Of a DNA stretch of 64,000 bases, positions 1 through 9,757 are shown one piece after another. Every line of letters begins with the position of its first letter. Within the stretch, counting starts at the first letter, position 1. The notes beneath the pieces were generated by a model that saw only the letters and a program-made list of their open reading frames with translations, did not search any database and was not told where the DNA came from. The translations under genes and the position numbers were made by a program. The stretch is from Pelomonas sp047654785 (GTDB lineage: Bacteria > Pseudomonadota > Gammaproteobacteria > Burkholderiales > Burkholderiaceae_C). The stretch lies in the NCBI RefSeq assembly GCF_047654785.1, contig NZ_JASGKQ010000002.1, positions 434,001 through 498,000 on the forward strand, given 5' to 3'.

Positions 1-3000
1 GCGCACGCCGAGCGCATCCTGACGACGCTGGATTTGCTGCCCGGCGCCAAGAGCCTGAAGGCGGGCGAAGTGTTCACGTTCAAGGATTTCGCCGAACTGG
101 CGGCGTACGCGGACTTCAAGCTCACGGCCGGCCAGACTTACTGGTGGGGCGCCGAGGCGGTGCTGGCCAACGGCACCAAGGTCACCGCGTCGCAGCCGTT
201 CGCGGTCAAGCGCGCCTACGAGCAGCCGGGCTTCAGCGGCAGTTCGGTCACCATCGTCACGCATGGCTACCAGCCGCCGCTGGTCTCCGGCACGGATGGG
301 GCATCGGCCTTCTTCCAGGGCAAGCGCACCGATCCCAGCGTCACGGCGTCCGCCGAGATCGCGCGCCAGATCGCCCGCGACCAGGGCGGCTATGCCTACC
401 GCTACAACAAGGTGACCGGCCAATGGAAGGAGCTGGATCCTGACAGCGGCGCGCCGTTCATGGCGCTGGAGGAGGCGCTGGCGGCCGGCAAGCCGGTGGT
501 GCTGGTGCCGGACTGGGTGCTGGAGTCCGGCCTCAGCGATTCCGGTTTCTCGGAAGCCGCGGCCGACGCCATCTATGCCTCGCTGCTCAGCGCCAACACG
601 CTGACCGGCGGCCGGCTGCTCAGCGGCAACCTGCATCTGATCGGCCACAGCCGCGGCACCGTCGTCAACTCCGAATTGAGCCAGCGCATCCTGCTCGGCG
701 TCGAGAAGCACGGCATGCCCCGGCCTGCGGACCTCCAGGTCACCACGCTGGATCCGCATGACTTCAAGCAGGATTCGCTGATCATGGAGCAGGCGCTGTC
801 CAAGATCCTGGGCAACCTGGAGCAGGGGCAATACCTCTCGGCGGTGCTGGCGGGTTTGGTGGACCTGCCGGTGGAGAGCTTGATGCAGGCGGTGGGCATC
901 AGCGGCCTGCTGTCCTCGCTGGGCATCAACAGCGCGGATCTGGAAGCAGACGTGGCCAAGGTGTTGCAGGACACATTGCTCCAGCTCGCCGGTAGGATTG
1001 GTGGGGCTGCCGACTTGGCGATCACGCTCAAGCAGCTGGCAGAGATCGATCCGACCAAGCTGGGCCTGAAGAACGTCGACTTCGCCGAGTTCTTCGACCC
1101 CGACGTGCAGGCCTGGCGCGGCGTCAACTTCGCGGACAACTACTACCAGTTGCTGGCCGACGAGAACGCGGCGCCCGGCAACACGGTCACGCCCAATGGC
1201 ACGTCGCTGGCGGGCCAGCGGCCCGGCCGCCCGCACAACGGCTTCGACATCGACTTCAACCTCACCGGCCTGAAGGGTTTCACGGTGGACGACGAGGTGC
1301 CGCTCGTCGGCTCCAAGGCCGAGACGCACTCCCGGCCGCATGCCTGGTATGCCGGCACCATCACCGCGAACCAGCAGTATTTCGGCGCGGGCGTCATCCA
1401 GGGCACGGCCAAGCCGTCCGGCCAGGACTGGGTCATCAAGCGCCGTGCGGACGCCGCCTATGAGCGCAACCGCCCCGAGGTGCCGCCGTTCCTGAAGACA
1501 CTGACTGGATTGCTCATCGATCCGTCCTGGTACGGGCACGACGAGGCGCCCTGGTATCTGCAGCGGCTCGACAAACTGGTCGGCGCGGTCATCAACGGCG
1601 GCCCGAAGCAATCCGGGATCGCCGAGGCGGTGACGAACGGAAAGGGCAAGCAGATTGCCGACACCTGGGAAGGCGTGGGCACGGGCTTCTACTTCACGCG
1701 CCTGGGTGGCGGGTCCGAAGACCGGCCGCTGGCGGGCATTGGCCAGCGCGTGGACGTGAACATGGACAACACCGAGTTCGGCGCCAAGGGTGAAGCGGTG
1801 CCCTCGGTGTTCAACGGTGATTTCCAGTCCAGCGTCCGGCCGTTCTTCGGCCGGTTCATGACGACCTACGAACTGCCCGGCTGGTCCTTCCACAACGGCA
1901 ACGCGCTGCTGGATGAGCACAATGCGCGCAACCCCGGCTACAAGGACGATCAGCAGGCGATGCGCCTGGTGTTCAAGGGCTACGACGAGGCGCGACTGGC
2001 CGAGCTCGGCGCGGAAGAACAGCAGACCTTCAAGCAGACCCTGCTCCGTTACCAACTGGCCTATGGCGACAACTTCACGCTGGGCAGCATGGTCACGGCC
2101 ATCCAGGGTTCGCAGCTGGCGGATGCCGTGCGCGACATGTTGGTCGGCCGGCTGGTGGGCAAGATTGCCGAGGTGCACGAGGTCGACAACGAGTTCATCC
2201 AGGCCTTCACCGAGCTGCTGGGCCAGAAACTGATGGATCACGACTTCTTCAAGAACGACCTGGGGTTGACCCAGGAGGTCGGCGATTTCGGCCTGAACCT
2301 GGAGAAGGTGGCGGAATGGGGGTTCCTGCTCGACGACGCATACAGCCAGCTGACCCACAACTGGATGAGCCTGCAGCGCAACGACCAGATGCTGAGCTTC
2401 GAGGTCGAACTCGCTGGGCGGGCCCCGGCCAGCGCGCCGCAGCTTCAGGTGAGTTTCGTCACCCTGGGTGCGAACGGTGCGGAGACGGCCACCCGGCTGG
2501 AACCCGTCAGCCTGGTCGGCCTGACCGACGGCAAGGCCATGTTCAACCTGCGCATCCCGGACAGCGTGCGGGGCCTGTCGAGCCAGGCCGTCAAGCTGCG
2601 CTTCGAGCTGGTCAACACCGACTACGTCTCCGGGCAGGGCAAGGCGCTGGCGGCTGGCGACCGGGTGGTGATCGACAACATCCGCATCGGCGCCTCGCTG
2701 AGCCTCACCGACACCAGTGGCCAGATCGACGACCAGACGGTCTTCTTCCAGGACTCCGGCACCCCGTCGGGCATGGACGAAGGCCTTGCGTGGCAAACGC
2801 CGACGGCCCTCGGCAAGGCGAACGAGCATCAGCTGACGCTGCGCAACGGCAGTGATGCGACGCTGACCTACAGCGTCACGGCGCTGAAGAACGAGTACCT
2901 GCACTTTGCGGCGGGCGGAGCCATCGGCACGGACGCCACGTCCACGGGCGATGAGCGCGTGATCTTCGGCGGCCGCACGCTGGCGGCGGGCGACACCCAA

Positions 3001-6000
3001 GGCCTGCCCATCGCGGCGCGGCTGTCCGATGACGCGCGCAAGCGCCTGGGCGATGCCTACGATGCGGCCCTGCTGCCGGCGCTGTTGCGTTTCGACTCGA
3101 CGCGCCCGACCCCGCAGGGGCCGGTGGATGCGGGTGCGATCACGCTGCGCACCTACTACTTCCGGGAGCTCACCAACCTGAACCAGGTCGATGGCGTGTT
3201 GGTGGCGGCCGATCTGCGCGCCGGAGAAACCCGCACGCTGCGGATCTACAACCCGGACCACGTCGTCATCGAAGCCGACGGCCGCTGGACGGCCGTGACC
3301 CGGGACGGGGTCACGACCCTGACCCTGGTCTCCACCGCCCAGGACCGCGGCCGCGTCGAGAGCACGCTCGACTTCAGGCTGAACAACCAGACCTATTTCA
3401 GCGCCAAGGTCCGCGTCGACGTGCGCCCCACGCAGCAGATCAACGTCGACCTCGCGCAGCTCAACGCGCTGCTGCTGCGCGCCGCTGGATTGGCGCACAC
3501 CGGGATCGACGACGTGTCCGCGCTGAGCGGCGACGACCTGGCGATCCACAACCTGCTTGCCGGGCTCGCGGACAAGCTGCCCGCCGACCTCGGCGCCGCC
3601 GACCTGGAGACGCTGGGCCATGGCGTGAAGGTGGCGCTCGGCCCGAATGGCGGCGCCTACCTGCGCGACCGCTACTTCAACGCCATCGACTTCTCCTTCG
3701 TCGATGCGGCCAGCCTGGACGCGCCGACCGCGGCGCGCACCACCAACATCGGGCTGGAGGGCAGCATCGGCGGCAGCGCCGGCGAGGCGGGCCGCTCCGG
3801 CTGGGACTTCGCGTCCAGCCAGATGGACCTCCTGCTGACGCCGGCCTCCGGCGCGGTGACCAACGAACAGAGCATCCGCAGCAAGGAGTACGTGCTCAGC
3901 CGGCTGATCAACCAGCAGCAAAACGGCACCGCATACGGTGTGGCGCCATTCGTCTCCGTGCCGGCGGCGCTGCGCGAGGCCCTGGAAGCCGTGGGCGGCA
4001 TCGAGGATCGCAGCCAGCGCATGTACGCGCTGGGCCGCTACTTCGGGTGGTTGTTCGCGCACGAAGCCGGGCACAGCCTGGGGCTGCCGGACGAGTACAA
4101 GCTCGACGCCAACGGCAACCCGCAGCTGCTGGTGAGCAAGCCGACGTTCATGGGCGAAGCCAACTCGGTCGCCCGTTCGGACGAAATCAATCAGCTGATG
4201 CACCTGGCGCTCAACCAGGGCGACCGCGACACCGCGCTGACCCGCCAGCAGGTCGATGGCCTGATCTTGTACCTGCAGGCGCTGGCGCGTCGCGCGCCCT
4301 ACTTCGGCGCGCCGCCGGCGACGGATGCGACCGCAGGCGGCGTGGCAGCCGTGCCGTCGCCGCAGCTGTCGAGTGCTACCGCCTCGGCGGCGGCGCCGGC
4401 CAGCGCTGCGCCGGGCTTCCTGGCCGGCCTCCCCGTCAATGCCAGCCTGCGCAACGGCAGCTTCAGCGATGCCGCCGGCTGGAGCACGCGCGGCAACGTC
4501 GTCATCCAGGGCGGCAAGGCCGTGCTGGGCGAATCGGCCGCGCACCAGGCGCAGCTGTCGCAGGTGTTCACCATCGGTGCCGGCGACAAGCAGCTCAGCT
4601 TCACCCTCGAAGCCTCGGGCCTGCTCGCCAATGCGGCCGGCCCGTGGGATGCCTTCGAGGTCGCGCTGCTGGACGCCGCCACCGGCCTGCCCATCGCGGG
4701 CCGCATCGACCTCGGCGGTTCCGATGCGCTGCTCAACCTGCAGACCAGCGGCCGCGAACGCCTCGCCGCCACGGTGCGCAAGCAGGCCAACGCCGACGGC
4801 AGCGCCACCTACTTCATCGCGCTGGCGCCGGAGCTGGCGGGCAAGGCCGTGCTGCTGAGCTTCGACCTGCTCGGCTTTGCCGCGCAGGCCAGCGCGATGA
4901 CCGTGCGCGACGTCAGCCTGTCCGGCACCGACGCGCAGGCCATCGGCGACGCCGTGTCGCTGGACGAGGACGACTCGGCCACCTTCGACGTGCTGGCCAA
5001 CGACCTGCTGGGGGGCGCGACCCACGTCACCATCGAGCAGGTCGACGGCCCGGCGCACGGCACGCTGGTGCTGCTGGCCAACGGCCAGTTCAGCTACCGG
5101 CCGGACGCCGACTTCCACGGCACCGACAGCTTCAGCTACCGCTTCGTCATCGACGGCCGGGCCAGCAACGTCGCCACCGTCACGCTGACCGTGCGGCCCG
5201 TCAACGACGCGCCCACGCTCGCCGGCCGCGGCCTGGCGGTGCAGGCCGGCCAGACCGCGGCCATCGACCCGCTGAGCACCGCGTTTGACGTGGACGGCGA
5301 CCTGCTGACCGCCGCGGTGGTCACCGGCCCGGCGCACGGCGTGCTGACCGTGCTGGCCGACGGCAGCTTCAGCTACAAGGCCGCCAGCGGCTTCGCCGGC
5401 CCGGACAGCTTCAGCTACCGCGTCAGCGACGGCCAGGCCGAGTCCGCCATCGTCACGGTGAGCATCACCGTCAGCGCCGACGACGCGCCCAACCTGGCGC
5501 CGACGGCCGCGGACGGCCAGGCCTCCGGCACCGAGGATGAGGCAGTCGTGCTGACCTGGGCGCATTTCGCGGCGACCGACCCCGACAGCCGCCCGGACCT
5601 GCTGCAGCTCGAGATCACCGCCCTGCCGTCGGTCGGCGAACTGCAGCGCCAGCAGGCCGACGGCAGCTGGGCCGCGGTCGCCGTGGGCGAGCGCTTCACG
5701 CAAGCCGGCCTGGCCGCGCGCGGCCTGCGCTTCGTGCCGGCGGCCAATGCCTCGGGCGACGCCTACGCGCGCATCGGCTTCAAAGCCTTCGACGGCGAGC
5801 TGTACAGCGCGGCGGCCAGCCTGGCCATCGACCTGGCGGCCGTCGCCGACACGCCCTTGCTCGCCATCACCGGCGGCAACACCGTCACCGGGCTGGAGGA
5901 CGTGGCGCTGGCCCTGCACGCCATCGTCGCCGGCCTGGTGGACGACGACGGCTCCGAGACCCTGGTGCTGACGCTGACCGGCCTGCCCGTGCTCGACGGC

Positions 6001-7464
6001 CAGGGCTTCACGCTGTCCGACGGCACGCACAGCTTCACCCCGTCCGCCGCGCAGCGCGTCGTCGACCTCGCCGGCTGGCAGCTCGACGCCCTCGTGCTGA
6101 CGCCGCCGCGGGACTTCAACGGCACGCTCGTGCTGCACCTGCAGGCCACCGCCATCGAAGGCGCGACGGGCGAATACGCGACGGCCAGCCAGCTGATGAC
6201 GCTGCAATTCGTCGCCGTGGCGGACGCGCCCACGCTGACGCTGAGCCCACGCGACATCGCCGTCAGCCGCGAGCTGTGGGCCACGGGCTGGGAGACGCCG
6301 GCCAACACCGGCACGACCGCCACGGCAGTGGCCGGCCCCAGCCTGGAGGGCTGGACGGTGCGCGGCGGCGCCGCAGGCAAGCAGGCGGCCTTCGAGATCT
6401 GGGCGGCGGGCGACCGCATGACCAACGACATCAACAACTTCGTGACCGCGCAGCCCATGGCGGGCAACGGCGCGCAGTGGTTGAAGCTGACCAACGGCAC
6501 GCGCGCGCTGGCCTACCAGTCGCTGGGCATCGAACGCAGCATCGACACCATCGCCGGCGCCACCTACACGCTGTCGCTCGACTACGCCGGTGCGCCGGGC
6601 TTCGCGGCCGCCAACACGCAGATCGGCATCTACGTGGACGGCGTGAAGGTCGGCGGCTACGGCGGCAGCAGCCCGCGCACCGGGCTGACCTGGCAGGCGC
6701 TGAGCTTCAGCTTCGCCGGCAACGGCCAGGCCCGTACGCTGGCCATCGTGCTGGAGGGCGGCGACGCGATCGCCACCAGCAACGCGACGCAGCGCGGCGC
6801 GATGCTGGACGACCTCCGCCTGGTCGAAACCCTGCCCGTCGGCACGCGCATCGTCTATGGCCTGCTCGACGCCATGGCGGCGCTGCCGGTGATCGGCGCC
6901 GCGGTCGCGGGCGCGGGCGGCGAGCAGCTGACGCTGAGCCTGCTGGGCGTTCCGGCCGGTGCCGTGCTCAGCGACGGCGTGCACAGCGCGGCCGGCGGCG
7001 ACGCCATCGACCTGGCCGGCTGGGACCTGGGCCGCCTCGGCGTCCGGCCGCCGGCCGGCTTCACCGGCGAGATCGCGTTGACCGTGCGCGCCACGAGCGT
7101 GGAAACCAGCAACGGCGCCAGCGCCAGCGTGAGCCAGGAGCTGGTCGTGCGCGTGCTGCCGGGCCCGGCCGTGCCGACGCCGGTGGGCGTCAACCCCTTC
7201 GTCGTCACGACGGCGGCGGCGCAGCACCAGCAGCACCAGGCCGGCAGCCAGGCGGTGGCCGCGCCCCCGGCCGCCGCCTACGACCCGCTGGCCGACAGGC
7301 GCGGCCAGCTGGGCGCGGCGGCCGAGCCGGCGCCGCTGCCCAAGACGGCCGCCGAGGTGGCGCAGGCCGAGGCGGAGCGCGCCCGCACCTTCAGCGATGC
7401 CTGGCTCAAGGAACTGGAAGCGCGCGCCAAGGCGCAGTGGCAGCAGCTCGTGGGGGGCAAATGA
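1..7464 (+). CDS. Giant modular exported protein with lipase-like, metalloprotease-like and Ig/cadherin-like domains (5' end outside window)
   Basis: The frame is open from base 1, so the true start lies upstream and any signal peptide is not visible; about 2,487 codons are present. Order of parts: an Fn3-like end (to about base 210); an alpha/beta-hydrolase-like domain with nucleophile-elbow motif GHSRG (643-657) and a later LDPHD; a long region of unknown fold; a zincin motif HEAGHSLGLPDE (4060-4095) followed by a possible Met-turn FMG; a jelly-roll-like segment (about 4430-4930); two Ig/VCBS-type repeats ending in typical VNDAP/ADDAP linkers (about 4960-5490); further repeat and jelly-roll segments; and an Ala/Gln-rich, charged helical tail. 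No PEP-CTERM or RTX glycine-rich repeats are seen at the C-terminus. The next large operon encodes an export apparatus, so this is a plausible substrate, which is inference. Family names are my reading of motifs. Confidence 0.85.
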   Translation, partial: AHAERILTTLDLLPGAKSLKAGEVFTFKDFAELAAYADFKLTAGQTYWWGAEAVLANGTKVTASQPFAVKRAYEQPGFSGSSVTIVTHGYQPPLVSGTDGASAFFQGKRTDPSVTASAEIARQIARDQGGYAYRYNKVTGQWKELDPDSGAPFMALEEALAAGKPVVLVPDWVLESGLSDSGFSEAAADAIYASLLSANTLTGGRLLSGNLHLIGHSRGTVVNSELSQRILLGVEKHGMPRPADLQVTTLDPHDFKQDSLIMEQALSKILGNLEQGQYLSAVLAGLVDLPVESLMQAVGISGLLSSLGINSADLEADVAKVLQDTLLQLAGRIGGAADLAITLKQLAEIDPTKLGLKNVDFAEFFDPDVQAWRGVNFADNYYQLLADENAAPGNTVTPNGTSLAGQRPGRPHNGFDIDFNLTGLKGFTVDDEVPLVGSKAETHSRPHAWYAGTITANQQYFGAGVIQGTAKPSGQDWVIKRRADAAYERNRPEVPPFLKTLTGLLIDPSWYGHDEAPWYLQRLDKLVGAVINGGPKQSGIAEAVTNGKGKQIADTWEGVGTGFYFTRLGGGSEDRPLAGIGQRVDVNMDNTEFGAKGEAVPSVFNGDFQSSVRPFFGRFMTTYELPGWSFHNGNALLDEHNARNPGYKDDQQAMRLVFKGYDEARLAELGAEEQQTFKQTLLRYQLAYGDNFTLGSMVTAIQGSQLADAVRDMLVGRLVGKIAEVHEVDNEFIQAFTELLGQKLMDHDFFKNDLGLTQEVGDFGLNLEKVAEWGFLLDDAYSQLTHNWMSLQRNDQMLSFEVELAGRAPASAPQLQVSFVTLGANGAETATRLEPVSLVGLTDGKAMFNLRIPDSVRGLSSQAVKLRFELVNTDYVSGQGKALAAGDRVVIDNIRIGASLSLTDTSGQIDDQTVFFQDSGTPSGMDEGLAWQTPTALGKANEHQLTLRNGSDATLTYSVTALKNEYLHFAAGGAIGTDATSTGDERVIFGGRTLAAGDTQGLPIAARLSDDARKRLGDAYDAALLPALLRFDSTRPTPQGPVDAGAITLRTYYFRELTNLNQVDGVLVAADLRAGETRTLRIYNPDHVVIEADGRWTAVTRDGVTTLTLVSTAQDRGRVESTLDFRLNNQTYFSAKVRVDVRPTQQINVDLAQLNALLLRAAGLAHTGIDDVSALSGDDLAIHNLLAGLADKLPADLGAADLETLGHGVKVALGPNGGAYLRDRYFNAIDFSFVDAASLDAPTAARTTNIGLEGSIGGSAGEAGRSGWDFASSQMDLLLTPASGAVTNEQSIRSKEYVLSRLINQQQNGTAYGVAPFVSVPAALREALEAVGGIEDRSQRMYALGRYFGWLFAHEAGHSLGLPDEYKLDANGNPQLLVSKPTFMGEANSVARSDEINQLMHLALNQGDRDTALTRQQVDGLILYLQALARRAPYFGAPPATDATAGGVAAVPSPQLSSATASAAAPASAAPGFLAGLPVNASLRNGSFSDAAGWSTRGNVVIQGGKAVLGESAAHQAQLSQVFTIGAGDKQLSFTLEASGLLANAAGPWDAFEVALLDAATGLPIAGRIDLGGSDALLNLQTSGRERLAATVRKQANADGSATYFIALAPELAGKAVLLSFDLLGFAAQASAMTVRDVSLSGTDAQAIGDAVSLDEDDSATFDVLANDLLGGATHVTIEQVDGPAHGTLVLLANGQFSYRPDADFHGTDSFSYRFVIDGRASNVATVTLTVRPVNDAPTLAGRGLAVQAGQTAAIDPLSTAFDVDGDLLTAAVVTGPAHGVLTVLADGSFSYKAASGFAGPDSFSYRVSDGQAESAIVTVSITVSADDAPNLAPTAADGQASGTEDEAVVLTWAHFAATDPDSRPDLLQLEITALPSVGELQRQQADGSWAAVAVGERFTQAGLAARGLRFVPAANASGDAYARIGFKAFDGELYSAAASLAIDLAAVADTPLLAITGGNTVTGLEDVALALHAIVAGLVDDDGSETLVLTLTGLPVLDGQGFTLSDGTHSFTPSAAQRVVDLAGWQLDALVLTPPRDFNGTLVLHLQATAIEGATGEYATASQLMTLQFVAVADAPTLTLSPRDIAVSRELWATGWETPANTGTTATAVAGPSLEGWTVRGGAAGKQAAFEIWAAGDRMTNDINNFVTAQPMAGNGAQWLKLTNGTRALAYQSLGIERSIDTIAGATYTLSLDYAGAPGFAAANTQIGIYVDGVKVGGYGGSSPRTGLTWQALSFSFAGNGQARTLAIVLEGGDAIATSNATQRGAMLDDLRLVETLPVGTRIVYGLLDAMAALPVIGAAVAGAGGEQLTLSLLGVPAGAVLSDGVHSAAGGDAIDLAGWDLGRLGVRPPAGFTGEIALTVRATSVETSNGASASVSQELVVRVLPGPAVPTPVGVNPFVVTTAAAQHQQHQAGSQAVAAPPAAAYDPLADRRGQLGAAAEPAPLPKTAAEVAQAEAERARTFSDAWLKELEARAKAQWQQLVGGK

Positions 7465-7586
7465 CTGTGATCTCGACCTGGGCGGCACCTGTTTGCCCCG
7501 TGCTCCGGGGATGGGGCGCTTGCCTGCTCCTGCATAACATCCGCCGGCCTGCCGGCCGCGCGGCACATCAACCGTTGGACTTTTCG

Positions 7587-8186
7587 ATGCCTTCTCTACG
7601 TTCCCTCCTTCCCACCACGTTTCTCTCGCTGGCGCTGCTGGCGGTGCCCGCCATGGCCGGCACGGTCGTCGCGCAGGTCGGCAACGACGACGGCTTCGGC
7701 ATGGGTGTGCTCAGCGGCGAAACCCTTTTCCTGGGCGACCTGGCGTATGGCCCCGACATCGGCCAGTTCCGTGAAGGCGGCATGCTGACCCAGCTCGGCC
7801 TCAGCTGGAGCCAGCCGCTGGTGGGCGCGCAGCTGGACGTGTTCAGCGCCGGCTGGGGCCTGGACGCGCCGGCCCAGCTGTTCCTGAACGGCCAGCGGGT
7901 GGGCGCGCTGACGGTGGCCGACGCCAGTGCCAGCGCGACCGGCGACGACTACGCCTACCTCGACACCTTCGACCTCGGCGCGCTGCTGGGCAGCCTGGCG
8001 GCCCTCAATGAGATCGAGATCCGCACCGCCTCGCCGGATGACGGTGGCGCGCTGGGCTTCGTCCGCCTGACGCTGCGCACCCAGGACGCCACCGGCGGCA
8101 CCGTCCCCGAGCCCGCCGGAGCCGCGCTGGCCGCGGTGGCGCTGGCCGGCGCCGCGCTGGCGACGCGCCGGCGCCGCCGGGGCTGA
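7587..8186 (+). CDS. PEP-CTERM sorting-signal protein
   Basis: A 199-residue protein. ATG at 7587 is chosen because it gives a clean signal peptide (MPSLRSLLPTTFLSLALLAVPAMAG); the same frame is open upstream but only as a shadow of the giant gene. The C-terminus carries a textbook PEP-CTERM tripartite signal: VPEP, then an Ala/Leu/Val transmembrane stretch, then an Arg cluster (RRRRRG). Such proteins are known to be cleaved and processed by exosortase at the inner membrane and are tied to exopolysaccharide and biofilm. The mature domain looks all-beta (a jelly-roll-like pattern), function unknown. No exosortase gene is in the window, but a PEP-CTERM-type CAAX protease relative is encoded at 23176-23862. 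It sits 122 bp after the giant gene on the same strand. Confidence 0.85.
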   Translation: MPSLRSLLPTTFLSLALLAVPAMAGTVVAQVGNDDGFGMGVLSGETLFLGDLAYGPDIGQFREGGMLTQLGLSWSQPLVGAQLDVFSAGWGLDAPAQLFLNGQRVGALTVADASASATGDDYAYLDTFDLGALLGSLAALNEIEIRTASPDDGGALGFVRLTLRTQDATGGTVPEPAGAALAAVALAGAALATRRRRRG

Positions 8187-8257
8187 GAAGGTGTGAGCGA
8201 ACCCGACATGGCCGCTCATTCCGCCCCAAGGCAGGCACGCTTCGTTGCCAATGCTCG

Positions 8258-8275
8258 CCATAGCCCGGGCTATGG
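8258..8275. repeat. 18-bp perfect palindrome in intergenic sequence
   Basis: CCATAGCCCGGGCTATGG is a perfect inverted repeat inside the 227-bp gap between the PEP-CTERM gene and the TolC gene. The gap holds no convincing ORF. From memory, similar palindromic intergenic blocks recur in Burkholderiales genomes; this needs a genome-wide copy count. Confidence 0.5.
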
Positions 8276-8367
8276 CTGCGCTTTGCGCCTCGCTTGCGCA
8301 CCTTGGGACGGCCTGCTCGGCCACGCCGGGTCCATTCACGCCTTCTGAGCACAATTCGCGCACACTC

Positions 8368-8400
8368 ACGCGCCGGCCTTCGCAGCCGGCGCGTTCGTTT
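8368..8400 (+). terminator. Probable hairpin terminator before the TolC operon
   Basis: A 10-bp perfect stem ACGCGCCGGC/GCCGGCGCGT with a 7-nt loop (8368-8394), followed by TCGTTT. The T-tract is weak. It would separate the PEP-CTERM gene from the operon starting at 8414. Confidence 0.4.
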
Positions 8401-8413
8401 GAGCCCATCCGTG

Positions 8414-9757
8414 ATGCGATCACTCCGCCTTCTTCCGCTGCTCATCGCCCTGCCCGCCGCGGCGCAGACGCTGCCCGAGCTGGCCGACCGCGCCGTCGCC
8501 GCCGACCCCGCCGTGCGGGCCACCGGGGCCTCGCTGCGTGCGGCCGAGGAGCGGCTGTTCCAGGCCAGGGCCGCCTATGGCCCGACGGCCAACTTCACGG
8601 CCAGCGGCAGCAACAGCCACTACGCCGAGGCGCCGTCCTACGGCAACCGGCCGTTCCGGTCCGAGCAGTACGCGGTGCAGGTCACGCAGCCGCTGTGGCG
8701 CGGTGCGCTCTACCCGGCCATGCAGGCCGCGCGCAGCCAGCTGGAGCAGGCCGACGGCGCGCTGCAGCAGGCGCGCCAGGAGGCGCAGCAGCGGCTGGCC
8801 GAAAGCGTGCTGGAGGTCTTCAAGGCGCGCGACGTGCTGGCCCACGCGGTCGCGCTGCGCGAGGCCTACGGCGAGCAGCTCGCGGCGGCGCGGCGCAGCT
8901 TCCAGGTCGGCCGCGCGGCGGCGCCCGAGGTGCGCGAGGCCGAGGCGCGCGTGGACGGCGCGGTGGCCCAGTTGCTGGCCGCCGAGTCCGAGCTGGACCT
9001 GCGCCGGCAGGTGCTCGCCGAGGTCGCCGGCGGGCCGGCGCCGGCGCTGCTGGCCCGCGCCATCGCGCCCGACGCGCTGCCGCCGCTGCCCGCCAGCGGC
9101 GTGCTGGACTGGCTGTCGCGCGCCGAGGCCGAGAGCCCGCAGTTGCGCCAGGCCCGGCTGGCCGTGGAGGCCGCCGAGGCCGAGACGCGCAAGGCCTCGC
9201 TCGCGCACGCGCCCACGGTGGACCTGAACGCCAGCTACACGCGTTCCAACGACACCGGCACGGTGACCAGCATCTTCCCGCGCCGGGGCAACACGTCGGC
9301 CATCGGCGCGACGCTGACCATCCCGCTGTTCGCCAGCGGCGCCACGCAGTCCAAGGTCGTCGAGGCGATGGCGCTGCGCGACAAGGCCGCCGGCGAGCTG
9401 GACCTGGCACGCCGCACGCTCGTCATCGGCGTGCGCCAGGCCTTCACGGCCACGCTGTCCGCGCTGTCGCAGGCCCGGGCGCTCGCCACGGCCGAGCGCT
9501 CGCAGGCGCTGTCGGTGCGGGCCAACCAGCGCGGCTTCGAGGTCGGCATCAAGACCAATGCCGACGTGCTGGAGGCGCAGGGCCGGCTGTTCGAGGCGCG
9601 CCGCGACCTGTCGCGGGCACGGCATGACGCCTGGGCGGGCTATTTCAGGCTGCGCGCGCTCAGCGGCGCGCTGGGCGAGGGCGACTGGCAGGCGCTGGAC
9701 GCGCAGCTGGTGGCCCACCAGCCCGGCGAGATCGGCCGCGCGCGGGGCGGCCCATGA
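8414..9757 (+). CDS. TolC-family outer-membrane channel protein
   Basis: A 447-residue outer membrane efflux protein forming the exit duct of a tripartite export machine. ATG at 8414 gives a signal peptide (MRSLRLLPLLIALPAAAQ); longer in-frame starts upstream read through non-coding sequence. Two long heptad-rich helical halves are visible, each with the TolC-type region followed by a beta-barrel strand segment (around residues 60-75 and 270-310). It is the first gene of a tightly overlapping seven-gene operon: its stop overlaps the start of the next gene (HlyD family) by 4 bp. Its partners are therefore the HlyD-type proteins downstream rather than an RND pump. Confidence 0.9.
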   Translation: MRSLRLLPLLIALPAAAQTLPELADRAVAADPAVRATGASLRAAEERLFQARAAYGPTANFTASGSNSHYAEAPSYGNRPFRSEQYAVQVTQPLWRGALYPAMQAARSQLEQADGALQQARQEAQQRLAESVLEVFKARDVLAHAVALREAYGEQLAAARRSFQVGRAAAPEVREAEARVDGAVAQLLAAESELDLRRQVLAEVAGGPAPALLARAIAPDALPPLPASGVLDWLSRAEAESPQLRQARLAVEAAEAETRKASLAHAPTVDLNASYTRSNDTGTVTSIFPRRGNTSAIGATLTIPLFASGATQSKVVEAMALRDKAAGELDLARRTLVIGVRQAFTATLSALSQARALATAERSQALSVRANQRGFEVGIKTNADVLEAQGRLFEARRDLSRARHDAWAGYFRLRALSGALGEGDWQALDAQLVAHQPGEIGRARGGP

